Below, piece after piece: positions 35,346 through 43,593 of a stretch of DNA of 64,000 bases; position 1 is the stretch's first letter; every line of letters starts with the position of its first letter. The notes below the pieces were generated by a model. That model was given only the letters and a program-made list of their open reading frames with translations, was not told where the DNA came from and did not search any database. The stretch is from NCBI RefSeq assembly GCF_018131225.1, contig NZ_JAFCMM010000001.1, forward strand, positions 2,868,501 to 2,932,500, written 5' to 3'. The position numbers and the translations under genes are program-made. The DNA comes from Bradyrhizobium sp. U87765 SZCCT0048. Its GTDB lineage: Bacteria > Pseudomonadota > Alphaproteobacteria > Rhizobiales > Xanthobacteraceae.

Positions 35346-35453
35346 AGCCTTAAGCCTGAGATGACGGGCTGAAAAACGAAGAGTTGCGATAGCAGCCATC
35401 GCTGCCAGCGATGACGGATGGCGGCGGAGATGCGCCGCCATCCGTCACCTCGC

Positions 35454-35681
35454 TCAGGACGAGCGCGCCTTGCGATAATCGAGGACGGGCAATCCGCCCC
35501 AACCCCAGTTCTCGACATCGACCTCCTCGATGACGACGAAGGTCGCTTCGAGCGGCTTGCCGAGCACGTCGCGCAGCAGTTCGCTCGTGCCCTTGATGAG
35601 TGCTGCCTTTTCGGCCGCGGTCACGGATGTCGTCCCCGGGGCAGTGCCCTCGCGCGTGACCTGAATGGTGACGATCGGCAT
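35454..35681 (-). CDS. 4-oxalocrotonate tautomerase family protein
   Basis: The 75-residue protein begins MPIVTIQVTREG, so Pro1 (the catalytic base of the family) is exposed after Met removal, and continues with a helix and the strand ATFVVIEEVDVENWGWGG. These tautomerases act on enol/keto acids of aromatic catabolism or on unknown substrates. It is 30 bp after the SDR gene, probably in one operon. Confidence 0.9.
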   Translation of the reverse strand: MPIVTIQVTREGTAPGTTSVTAAEKAALIKGTSELLRDVLGKPLEATFVVIEEVDVENWGWGGLPVLDYRKARSS

Positions 35682-35711
35682 GGTGATGATCTCCTGTGCA
35701 AGCTGTGCGGA

Positions 35712-36422
35712 TCAGTGGCCGGCGCTCTGGCCGCCGTCGACATGCAGGATCTCGCCGGTGACGAAGCCCGAGCTCTCCAGGAACAGCACGGCGTCGACGA
35801 TGTCCTTGATATCGCCCATGCGACCGACCGGGTGCAGCTTGGCCAGGAAATCGTGCGTTGCCGGCGCGTGCATCGGCGTCTTGATCACGCCCGGCGCCAC
35901 CGCGTTCACTCGGATGCCCTTGCCCGCATACTCGATCGCCAGCGACTTCGTCGCCGCGTTCAGCCCGCCCTTGGTCAGCGAGGCCAGCACCGACGGAACG
36001 CTGCTGCTGGCGTGATCGACGAGGCTCGTGGTGATCTGCACGATATGGCCGGAGCCCTGCTTCACCATCTCCCGGACCACGCGCTGGGTGAGATGGAAGA
36101 AGCCGTTGAGATTGACCGCGAGAACCGCCCCATAGTCCTCGTCCGTGTAGTCAGTGAACGGCTTGGCGATGAAGACGCCGGCGTTGTTGATGAGCGTATC
36201 GATGCGGCCGAACCGATCCAGCGCCTGCGACACGATGCGTTCGGCGGTGGCCGGATCGCCGGCGTCGCCAGCGACGGCCAGCACGCCCGCGTCCGACGAC
36301 GGCTTGATCGCGCGGGAGTTGGCGACGACGCGGTAGTTGCGGTTACGGAAGCCCTCGACCAGCCCCGCGCCGATGCCCTGCGATGCGCCGGTGATGACGA
36401 CGACCTTCTGCTCTGCACCCAT
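35712..36422 (-). CDS. SDR family protein lacking the canonical catalytic tyrosine
   Basis: The 236-residue protein has the NAD(P) motif TGASQGIG (about 10-17), NNAG and a C-terminal VDGG. In the active site the serine is present (QITTSLVD), but the YxxxK tetrad reads ALASLTKGGL-like: the lysine of SLTKGG is kept while the tyrosine position is alanine (LASLTK). Related rhizobial SDRs share this change, so it is a subfamily trait rather than a read error. The activity is uncertain. It is the first gene of a group with the tautomerase and MFS genes, divergent from a LysR gene. Confidence 0.85.
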   Translation of the reverse strand: MGAEQKVVVITGASQGIGAGLVEGFRNRNYRVVANSRAIKPSSDAGVLAVAGDAGDPATAERIVSQALDRFGRIDTLINNAGVFIAKPFTDYTDEDYGAVLAVNLNGFFHLTQRVVREMVKQGSGHIVQITTSLVDHASSSVPSVLASLTKGGLNAATKSLAIEYAGKGIRVNAVAPGVIKTPMHAPATHDFLAKLHPVGRMGDIKDIVDAVLFLESSGFVTGEILHVDGGQSAGH

Positions 36423-36691
36423 GATAGCTCTCCATCGGTTGCCGAAGCGGCCTTGCCGCCTCGCGTTGACGATGAAGAGAGGCTAGGGTCTTCCGCGGGG
36501 CGCGCGAATGCCCGTCATGCGGCAGTCACTCTTCCGCGCGGCGAACGAATGGCGCCGGCATTGCCGCTGGCCTCGCGCGAACGGCGACCGCGCGCCCACG
36601 TCGGAATAGAAGGAGGCCGGCGGGCGATCAGTCATACCCAGGTGGCCCGCACCGAAGTAACATGCGGCAACCGCCACTCACAAAGACATCG

Positions 36692-37627
36692 ATGCACCCC
36701 AGATTTCTCAAGACTTTCCTCGCCGTGGTCCGCACCCGCAATGTCACGCGAGCCGCTGACGAGATTCACCTCGCCCAGTCCAGCGTCAGCGACCAGATCC
36801 AGGCCCTGGAGGCAGACCTCGGCGCGCAGCTTTTCGTGCGGACTCGGCAAGGCCTCGACCTCACGCCAGCGGGCGACGCGCTCAAGGTCTATGCCGAAGA
36901 CATCCTCGCTCTCGCAGACGAGGCCCGGGCTGCGGTAGCCTCCGCATCGGCCCTGGACGGCGGGACCCTGACGCTCGGTGCGCTGGAAACGATTGGCGCC
37001 ACGAGGCTGCCGCAATGGCTCAGCTCCTTCCAGCAGCAACAGCCGGAGATCGCCGTACACCTGAAAATCGCGGGGAGTGGCGAGCTGCAACAAGGCGTTG
37101 CTGACGGCGCCATCGATGCCGCGTTCTGCTTCGACAAGGGCCCGATCGACGAACGGCTGGCCAAGCGCGTCATCTCTTCCGAACCGCTCGTTCTGATCGG
37201 ACCTGCCAACGGGACTGAAAAGGCGGCTGCGGCGGACATCGCCGCAAGTGCACCATCTCGTTTCATTGCCACGGAACGTGGATGCGTCTACCGCCACCTG
37301 TTCGACAAGGCATTGTCCGAGGCCGGCGTTGCGCCGGTCATTGCCTCTGAGGTCGGCAGCATCGCCGCGATCGGCCGGCTCGTCGCTGCCGGCGCCGGCA
37401 GTGCGCTTGTCCCCCGCCTCGCCGTCAGCGGCCTGCTCGATCGCGGCGAGGTGGTCGAACGCGCTTGGCCGAGCATCGCGACTGCGGCGCAGCTCATCCT
37501 GATCTGGCGCCGCCGCCGTGTTCAACCGCCTGCGTTGAAGCTGTTTCTGGCGGCTGCGGACCAATGGGTGACGATCGTCAGATCAGACGGTGACCACCCT
37601 CGACATGCAGCACCGTCCCCGTCGTGA
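36692..37627 (+). CDS. LysR family transcriptional regulator
   Basis: The 311-residue protein starts MHPRFLKTFLAVVRTRNVTR and has HTH AADEIHLAQSSVSDQIQALE, then an effector domain from about residue 90. It is divergent from the SDR/tautomerase/MFS group (starts 270 bp apart) and probably controls it. Its 3' end overlaps the convergent SDR gene by 50 bp. Confidence 0.88.
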   Translation: MHPRFLKTFLAVVRTRNVTRAADEIHLAQSSVSDQIQALEADLGAQLFVRTRQGLDLTPAGDALKVYAEDILALADEARAAVASASALDGGTLTLGALETIGATRLPQWLSSFQQQQPEIAVHLKIAGSGELQQGVADGAIDAAFCFDKGPIDERLAKRVISSEPLVLIGPANGTEKAAAADIAASAPSRFIATERGCVYRHLFDKALSEAGVAPVIASEVGSIAAIGRLVAAGAGSALVPRLAVSGLLDRGEVVERAWPSIATAAQLILIWRRRRVQPPALKLFLAAADQWVTIVRSDGDHPRHAAPSPS

Positions 37628-38315
37628 ACGTGCTGTTCATGAGAAAGGTGATGGCCTCGGCGATATCGGCGGCACGCCCGACCCGGCCGACCGGCAGGCG
37701 CCTCGCCATGGTGTCGAGCATCTCGTCCTTCCTGTCACCCGCCACGAAGGCCCAGATCGGCGTGTCGACCCATCCCGGCGACACCGCGTTGACCCGCTGC
37801 GGCGCCAACTCGACCGCAAGAGCTCGAACGAGCCCCTCGAGGGCGGCATTGACGGCCGCGACGACCGTTCCGCGCGGCAGGGGGCGATAGGCGGCAATGC
37901 CGGACGTCAGCGTGATCGAGCCGGACGGCGCGAGCCGCCCTGCCCCATGTTTGGCGAGCAGCAGCGGACCGAAGACCTTGCTTTCCACGGCTCGCCGCGC
38001 AGCGTCGAGATCCAGCGCGGGCAGCAGTTCGTAGGCACCGCGGATATCGGCGGCAGTGCACACGATGTGATCGAGCTCCCCGACCCGCGCGAACAGGCCA
38101 GCGACGTCACTCTCGCGGGTAACGTCCGCTACGATGGCTTCCAGACGAGAGCCACCGCCGAGGTGCTTGCCGGCGCGGTTCAGCCTCTCCTGATTTCGCC
38201 CGACGATGAAGACATGCGCGCCATCGGCGAGACAGCGCTGCGCCAGGGCAAGCCCCATACCCGAACTGCCACCCGCGATGAGAACTCTGGCATCTGCGAC
38301 CGTCATATCCACCAT
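37578..38315 (-). CDS. SDR family protein with altered catalytic tetrad
   Basis: The 245-residue protein has GGSSGMGLALA for NAD(P) binding and VNAVSPGWVDTP and VEGGHRL at the C-terminus. The catalytic serine is in SITLTSGIAA, but the YxxxK site reads VVAAVNAALEG, with valine for tyrosine and asparagine for lysine. This divergent SDR class is common in proteobacteria. Start MVDMTVAD was chosen; MTVADA is 9 bp on. It is followed downstream (convergently) by the LysR gene end. Confidence 0.83.
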   Translation of the reverse strand: MVDMTVADARVLIAGGSSGMGLALAQRCLADGAHVFIVGRNQERLNRAGKHLGGGSRLEAIVADVTRESDVAGLFARVGELDHIVCTAADIRGAYELLPALDLDAARRAVESKVFGPLLLAKHGAGRLAPSGSITLTSGIAAYRPLPRGTVVAAVNAALEGLVRALAVELAPQRVNAVSPGWVDTPIWAFVAGDRKDEMLDTMARRLPVGRVGRAADIAEAITFLMNSTFTTGTVLHVEGGHRLI

Positions 38316-38441
38316 CTTTCCTTGATGTCCAACGCTGCGGGCAGGTTTCCCAGACTTGCGCGACATTCGGAAACGGACAAAACCGATGGTGCGATCGGTC
38401 GATCCGATGGCCGGAAGCCAGAGCGTGACGGCGATCGCCCC

Positions 38442-39410
38442 CTATCGGGCGCTGCGACGTGTACGCCGCGCACGCATGGCGCCGGCGTTGTGGCTGGCCT
38501 CGCGCGACAGCCGCTCAAAATAGCGTTTCAGGCGCGGCACGGCGAAATCGACGAAAGCCCGCACTTTGGGCACCCCGAAGCGCCCCTGCGGCGCCAGCAG
38601 ATGGACGGGCAGCGGCGGGTGCTCGTCGGCGGCGAGCAGGATCTGCAGCCGCCCGTCCCGGATCTCCTCGGCGATATGATAGGAGAACAGCCGCGTGACA
38701 CCATGGCCCTCCGCTGCGGACGCCACCGCCGCCCGCACCGTGTTGACGACGAGCCGCGGCGCGAACTGCACCGTGCGCGGGACCGACGAGCCCTTGCGCG
38801 GCGGAAAACTCCAGGAATCGATGCCGAAATGGGTCATGGCGATGATGCGCTGCTTGGCAAGGTCGGCCGGCTCGCCGATCACGGGGTGCTGCGCGAGATA
38901 GCCTGGCGCCGCAGCGACGACGCGGCGAACCTCCCCGAGCTTCGTGGCGACAAAGCTGGAATCTGGCAGGTGGGCGATGCGCAGGGCGACGTCGATGCCC
39001 TCGTCGATCAGGTTCACCGGCCGGTCGAGCAGCAGCAGGCGGACGGACACCGTCGGGTATTCGTCCATGAAGGCGTCGAGCACCGGCCGCAACACATCCT
39101 CGCCGGTGATCACCGGCGCCGTCAGCGTCAGCGTGCCGCGCGGCGCGGCCTTCTCACCGCCGGCGAGCAGGTCCGCCTCCTCGAGCTCGGTCAGGACACG
39201 GCGGCAGGCCGCGGCATAGCGTTCGCCCGCCTCGCTGAGCTTCAGCGACCGTGTCGTGCGATGCAGCAGCTCCGAGCCGACATGCGCCTCCAGGAATGCA
39301 ATCGCCCGGCTGACCGCCGCCGGCGACCGACGCAGCCGCCGTCCCGCGCCGGCAAGGCTGCCCTCATCGACGGCGGACACGAAGACTTTCATCGCGTCGA
39401 TGCGATCCAT
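38442..39410 (-). CDS. LysR family transcriptional regulator
   Basis: The 322-residue protein starts MDRIDAMKVFVSAVDEGSLA with HTH GAGRRLRRSPAAVSRAIAFL, and a C-terminal domain of the CrgA/AaeR-like group (DEGIDVALRIAHLPDSS). The gene lies 126 bp upstream of the SDR gene on the same strand and could regulate or be cotranscribed with it. The long C-terminal tail is arginine-rich (MRARRTRRSAR). Confidence 0.87.
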   Translation of the reverse strand: MDRIDAMKVFVSAVDEGSLAGAGRRLRRSPAAVSRAIAFLEAHVGSELLHRTTRSLKLSEAGERYAAACRRVLTELEEADLLAGGEKAAPRGTLTLTAPVITGEDVLRPVLDAFMDEYPTVSVRLLLLDRPVNLIDEGIDVALRIAHLPDSSFVATKLGEVRRVVAAAPGYLAQHPVIGEPADLAKQRIIAMTHFGIDSWSFPPRKGSSVPRTVQFAPRLVVNTVRAAVASAAEGHGVTRLFSYHIAEEIRDGRLQILLAADEHPPLPVHLLAPQGRFGVPKVRAFVDFAVPRLKRYFERLSREASHNAGAMRARRTRRSAR

Positions 39411-40282
39411 GGCCGCTCCAGTTGAAATTGAATGCGTCGGCGCAGAGCTTAGAAACTCGCTTCCTGGCCAGCAAGCCGGGGCATTCCCGCATGGCGACAT
39501 GGCCAGCCCCCCGGACGATCACGCGGCAGCAGACTTCCGGCTTTACCCGCATCCCCATCCTGAAGCGACGCCTCGCAAGATAGACCTCGCATGACAGGCA
39601 AGGGCGCCAACCGGTAACGGCACGACCGCCGGCACGGGCGGCGCAGGGAGCGGCATCGGCAATGGCAACAGCGGCGGCAGTGGCAACCCGAATGCGCCCG
39701 GCGGCAGCAGCGGGACCGCCAGAGCTGAGATGGCAAAACGGCTCATCGCAGCTACGACCTTCGAAGGCGAATTTTCCAGCACGACCCCAGCCTGCGGCAG
39801 ACACCAGGGCCCGTGTCAGCGACCGACGACAGCCCGTCCCTGGCGCTGGCGGCAGGCGGTCATTCCAAAATTTTCCGGCCGACAATCCCGGCAAGGGCCG
39901 CGGCGCTATGTCGCAACGCACCGATTGATGCTAGGTGAGGACCTGACTGTTTCGGAGGGACTTTTGGGATTGGGGATGAGCCAGTTTTTCGACACGATCG
40001 GTTTATTTCCATTTGTTGCCGAAGCTACGAGCCTTTCCACGCATGTACTGACGCGAACATGTGCGCCGGTCATGACTGTGCATGGCCGCGGCGGCGCCGA
40101 AACCATATTCGATCACTGCAAAGCATCGCATGACGACAGGCCATATCTCCGCCTGCGCGAGGCAACCGCTGCGCAGATCTGATCGAGCCGGACGTGGGTT
40201 CGTCATTTCGCTCGCTCCGGCAATATCGAACCACAGGAATGGCACGGCTGAGGACGACAGACTTTCATCGACAGGGGCTTCC
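39411..40282. other. 872-bp region without a convincing gene
   Basis: The stretch 39600-39720 would read as Gly/Ser/Asn-rich on the plus strand (GNSGGSGNPNAPGGSSG) or Pro/Leu-rich on the minus strand (ALAVPLLPPGAFGLPLPPLL), typical of low-complexity DNA. The plus frame runs from a stop at 39593 to 40182 without an early start codon. A 66-residue minus reading from 39746 looks signal-like but has no ribosome site or family. No palindrome or RNA gene was recognised. Confidence 0.5.
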
Positions 40283-40774
40283 ATGACACCGACTTCGAAC
40301 TACCTCACAAAGCTATGGCGCTCGGGCCGCGGACTGGCGGCCGTCATCGCATTGCTCGCCTGGACATTGATCTCCGTTGCGCCGCTGCACGCCGCGACCG
40401 AGATTCCCGGGGACGACGAACAGGACGTCCTCATTCGCACCGCCCTGATGACCTTCAACGACGCCAACATGACCAACAACTATTCCGTCCTGTTCGGCAA
40501 GGCGTCGAAGGAATTCCAGTCGCAGCTCAGTGCCGATAAGTTGCAGGCGGCGTTCGAGCCGTTCCGCAAGAACGAACTGTTCTTCGAGGACGTGGTCACG
40601 GCCGAGTACGCGTCTTCCGAAAAGGCCGTATTCGACAACGAGGGAGCGCTCGTCCTCGCCGGTGTGTTCAAGACCGACGACATGGAGGTGAAGTACCGCC
40701 TGCGCTTCGTCCAGAACAACCACGCCTGGAAGCTGCTCGGCCTCAATGTCGATGCGACGCGGAAGAAGCAGTAG
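40283..40774 (+). CDS. Exported hypothetical protein, NTF2-like
   Basis: The 163-residue product has a signal peptide (about residues 1-37, AVIALLAWTLISVAPLHAAT). The mature part has a helix with LIRTALMTFNDANMTNNYSV, then LFGKASKEFQSQLS, FEPFRKNEL and ending KYRLRFVQNNHAWKLLGLNV, resembling small exported NTF2-like or DUF4019-type proteins that end in a strand with a Trp-Lys-Leu. No catalytic residue is apparent. Confidence 0.75.
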   Translation: MTPTSNYLTKLWRSGRGLAAVIALLAWTLISVAPLHAATEIPGDDEQDVLIRTALMTFNDANMTNNYSVLFGKASKEFQSQLSADKLQAAFEPFRKNELFFEDVVTAEYASSEKAVFDNEGALVLAGVFKTDDMEVKYRLRFVQNNHAWKLLGLNVDATRKKQ

Positions 40775-40917
40775 CTCCGCGCAAACCACGACCGGAGCCC
40801 GGCCAGCCGGGCTCCGCGTTCACGACACCGGATGACCGAATGGCGCCATTGCGCGGGGCTTCGGGCATACAGAGACCGGCCGGATTGTCAGGGGCCGAAT
40901 ACCGCCGCCCCTGCAGA

Positions 40918-41009
40918 CGGCCAAAAACACACCATGGCTTCCAAAACAAAATGGCCCGCATCAAGCGGGCCATTTTCACATCGGATCCGCTAAAATCCGA
41001 ACTTGGTTG
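40918..41009. repeat. Direct repeat copy A: tRNA-fMet 3'-flank-like sequence without a tRNA
   Basis: This stretch is about 90 percent identical to 51281-51371, which is the 3' end and downstream flank of the initiator tRNA gene. It includes the hairpin at 40948-40976 and ends in TTGGTTG, equivalent to the complement of the tRNA's CAACCAA end, but no tRNA body follows. Both copies have the same orientation. Confidence 0.85.
40948..40976 (-). terminator. Terminator hairpin in repeat copy A
   Basis: AAAATGGCCCGC and GCGGGCCATTTT form a perfect 12-bp stem with a 5-nt loop. It lies after the min cluster and the 58-residue gene on the minus strand, and after the 40283 gene on the plus strand; the A/T flanks allow function in both directions. 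Confidence 0.8.
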
Positions 41010-41032
41010 TGCCCCTGCGGGGAGGCAGGACG

Positions 41033-41209
41033 CTAGACCGGCTGGGCGTCGAGCTTCTGCTTGAGCTGATCGATGACATCCTGGTCGTCGGTGACGACGC
41101 GAAGATAGCCATGCCAGGTGACCGGTCCGCATTTGGTGTGCTCACTCCTGAGCTGGTCTCTGAGCGATGGGAACAGGCCCTTGTGGCGGGGCGGAATCAG
41201 AAGTTCCAT
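41033..41209 (-). CDS. Small hypothetical protein, 58 residues
   Basis: The reading starts MELLIPPRHKGLFPSLRDQL after GGAG at 8 bp spacing and ends near QLKQKLDAQPV. It has no signal peptide or membrane segment and contains one cysteine. It lies 170 bp after minE on the same strand, before a terminator hairpin. I do not recognise it; support is the ribosome site and position only. Confidence 0.5.
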   Translation of the reverse strand: MELLIPPRHKGLFPSLRDQLRSEHTKCGPVTWHGYLRVVTDDQDVIDQLKQKLDAQPV

Positions 41210-41378
41210 GTTTTGATCTCCACACATGAGGATACCAAAGGTATCGCCGGACGACGCCGTAGGCGTCCGATCTGGCGGGCGAACTACAAATGGCGGCGAG
41301 CAACAGCCAGCCGCCAGGATGACCTTGATGCCATGTCAGTCACGCGCCGTGGCAAGCGCGGAGCGTTGGATGGCCCAG

Positions 41379-41660
41379 TCAGCTGGCAACCGCCATCCGC
41401 TTGTCAAAGCCGTTCGGGACTTCAATATCCACTTCAAGGGTCGAGACGACCTCGCCCCTGTCCATCCGGACGATCACCTTCTCCGGATCCAGTACGACAT
41501 GTCGTGAGACCACGGCGAGAATCTCCGCGCGCAGAACATCGAGCAGGTCGGGCTGGTTGCGCAGACCCCGCTCGTGCGCCAGGAGAATTTGCAACCTTTC
41601 CCGCGCCACTGGCGCCGAACCGGTGCGGCGGCGCAGCAGGTTCAGAAGGTTCATGCTCAT
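41379..41660 (-). CDS. minE: Cell division topological specificity factor MinE
   Basis: The 93-residue protein has the MinE layout: N-terminal amphipathic MSMNLLNLLRRR membrane-targeting sequence, the MinD-binding segment with ARERLQILLAHERG, and the C-terminal dimer domain with EKVIVRMDRGEVVSTLEVDI. It displaces MinD-ATP from the membrane to drive pole-to-pole oscillation. The start overlaps the minD stop by ATGA. Confidence 0.95.
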   Translation of the reverse strand: MSMNLLNLLRRRTGSAPVARERLQILLAHERGLRNQPDLLDVLRAEILAVVSRHVVLDPEKVIVRMDRGEVVSTLEVDIEVPNGFDKRMAVAS

Positions 41661-42475
41661 GCCGCTCTCCGTCCAAGCAGACGCTCCATGAGTCCCTTGC
41701 GCTGTTCGGACGGCACCACCATGGAAACCGTCTCGCCGCCAAGGCGCCGCGCCGCGTCGATATAGGCCTTGGCGGGCGCGCTCGCCGCGTTGTTCAATGT
41801 CACCGGAGAGCCGACATTGGAGGCCTTCAGAACGTCCTGGCTCTCGGGAATGATCCCGAGCAGCGGCGTCGCGAGAATTTCGAGAATGTCGTCGATGTTG
41901 AGCATTTCACCGCGGGCCGCACGGGCGGTGTCGTAGCGGGTGATCAGCACGTGCTTCTTGAGTTGCTCGCCCTTTTCAGCCTTCACCGTCTTGGAATCCA
42001 GCATTCCGATAATGCGATCGGCATCGCGAACGGACGAGACTTCAGGGTTGGTGACGATGACGGCTTCATCCGCGTAGCGCATGGCCAGCGTCGCACCACG
42101 CTCGATACCGGCCGGGCTGTCGCAGATCACCCAGTCGAACTTGGTGCGCAGGTCCGCGATGATGTCGCGAACACCTTCGTCCGTCAGCGCATCCTTGTCC
42201 CGCGTCTGTGACGCCGGAAGCAGCCAGAGGCTTTCGAGCCGTTTGTCCCGGATGAGGGCCTGCGAGAGTTTCGCCACGCCCTGCGCGACATTGATGAGAT
42301 CGAAGACGACGCGCCGTTCCGCTCCCATGATCAGGTCGAGATTGCGCAAGCCGACGTCGAAATCGACCACAACGACTTTCTCACCCCGCTGGGCGAGCGC
42401 CGCGCCCAGCGCCGCTGTGGACGTGGTCTTGCCGACGCCGCCCTTGCCCGATGTCACGACCAAGACTTTGGCCAT
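41657..42475 (-). CDS. minD: Septum site-determining ATPase MinD
   Basis: The 272-residue ParA-type ATPase has the deviant Walker A KGGVGKTT (about 11-18), DFDVGLRNLDLIMG switch region and Walker B DWVICDSPAGIE, and ends in the amphipathic membrane-targeting helix KGLMERLLGRRAA. It recruits MinC to the membrane and is released by MinE. It lies 19 bp after minC. Start MAKVLVV; upstream in-frame codons belong to no family extension. Confidence 0.96.
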   Translation of the reverse strand: MAKVLVVTSGKGGVGKTTSTAALGAALAQRGEKVVVVDFDVGLRNLDLIMGAERRVVFDLINVAQGVAKLSQALIRDKRLESLWLLPASQTRDKDALTDEGVRDIIADLRTKFDWVICDSPAGIERGATLAMRYADEAVIVTNPEVSSVRDADRIIGMLDSKTVKAEKGEQLKKHVLITRYDTARAARGEMLNIDDILEILATPLLGIIPESQDVLKASNVGSPVTLNNAASAPAKAYIDAARRLGGETVSMVVPSEQRKGLMERLLGRRAA

Positions 42476-42494
42476 CTCTAGTCTCCTGTATCTG

Positions 42495-43193
42495 TTAGTT
42501 GAGCGGCGTGATCCGCATGACCTCGCCGTCGAGCCACGCCTGCGCGGGCTGCCGGCGCAGCGTTTCACCGATTTCTTCTGCGGTCTGGTAGTAGCCGTCG
42601 ATGGCCAAAAGTTCGGCCTCGATCTTCTGGCAATAGATTCGCGCAGCCGAGTTGCCGTTGATGCCGGCCATCGCCCGGCCTCTCAGCGTCCCGTAGACGT
42701 GGATGGAGCCCCCCGCGACGATCTCCGCGCCCGAGCCAACCGAACCGAGCACCGTGACATCGCCTTCGGTGAAGACGATCCGCTGCCCCGAACGGACCGG
42801 ATTCTGAAGCAGAAGCGACGGGGCCGGCGGTGGCGGTTGGACCTCGGCCTGCTTCGGCTGCGCCTGTTCGACCACGCAACCGCGCCCGCCGCTCAGCACC
42901 GGCGGCAAGCCAGGCGCCAGCCCGTTCGAATCAATACCTTCGAGACCAAGGACGCGCACACCCCGGTTCTCGAGACTTGAGACAAGATGCGCGATGCCAT
43001 GCGAGCTCAGTTCGACGCCGGAGAGATCGAGCACGATCGGGCGACCTGCGAAAAAGCCGGGTGAGTGCGCCAGCGTTGCATCGATTTCCTCGAGCCAGTC
43101 CATGATCGGCATGAACGGCGAGAATACGAACGCGACGTAGGACCGGCCACGGAGGCGCATGACCTGACGTTGCGGCTGCACCTTGGAATCCAT
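42495..43193 (-). CDS. minC: Septum site-determining protein MinC
   Basis: The 232-residue FtsZ-polymerisation inhibitor has the N-terminal domain (to about 105), a Pro-rich linker (QPPPPAPSLLL) and the C-terminal beta-helix domain with VLGSVGSGAEIVAGGSIHVY and GTLRGRAMAGINGN, which binds MinD. It is the first gene of the minCDE operon. The order C-D-E and the overlaps are the standard ones. Confidence 0.95.
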   Translation of the reverse strand: MDSKVQPQRQVMRLRGRSYVAFVFSPFMPIMDWLEEIDATLAHSPGFFAGRPIVLDLSGVELSSHGIAHLVSSLENRGVRVLGLEGIDSNGLAPGLPPVLSGGRGCVVEQAQPKQAEVQPPPPAPSLLLQNPVRSGQRIVFTEGDVTVLGSVGSGAEIVAGGSIHVYGTLRGRAMAGINGNSAARIYCQKIEAELLAIDGYYQTAEEIGETLRRQPAQAWLDGEVMRITPLN

Positions 43194-43593
43194 GAGTGAG
43201 CGCTCTCTGCTTCGAAAAGTTTGTCATTGGTTAACCGAAATTGAGCAATGTCGGTTAACGAGCAGTTAACAGCGCGCGTGTTCCAGTCACAGAATATTAA
43301 GGAACCGCAAAATGGAACCAGAGAGATCGGGCTCCCACCGAGTTGGTAGCGTAGCGCCGCCAGCGCGACTGATGATCACATCTCGCCGTGGGATCCCGCG
43401 TGCGCAGCACGCGATCGCAACCACACTGCTGCAATGACAAACGGCGCCCCTTTCGGAGCGCCGTCGTGGATCACAAGGTCAACCGCGGACTGTCCTCTGA
43501 ACTTCCGACGAGTTTCTCGACGGCCGACGTACAACAATTCAGGTCGAAGGAAGTCTTGCCGCCGATACGAACAGCAATTTGTTCAGCGCCGCC
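43194..43593. other. Intergenic region upstream of minC
   Basis: This 400-bp stretch holds the minC promoter and the end of the dhaKL operon. Two hairpins are present: CGCGTGC/GCACGCG at 43397-43413 and ACGGCGC/GCGCCGT at 43441-43464. Neither is followed by a T-run, so they are not clear terminators. No gene was seen. Confidence 0.5.

Noticed and set aside
39543..39782. Small Pro/Leu-rich minus reading with a signal-like start
   Set aside because: Low-complexity DNA, no ribosome site and no recognised family; kept only as part of the intergenic note.
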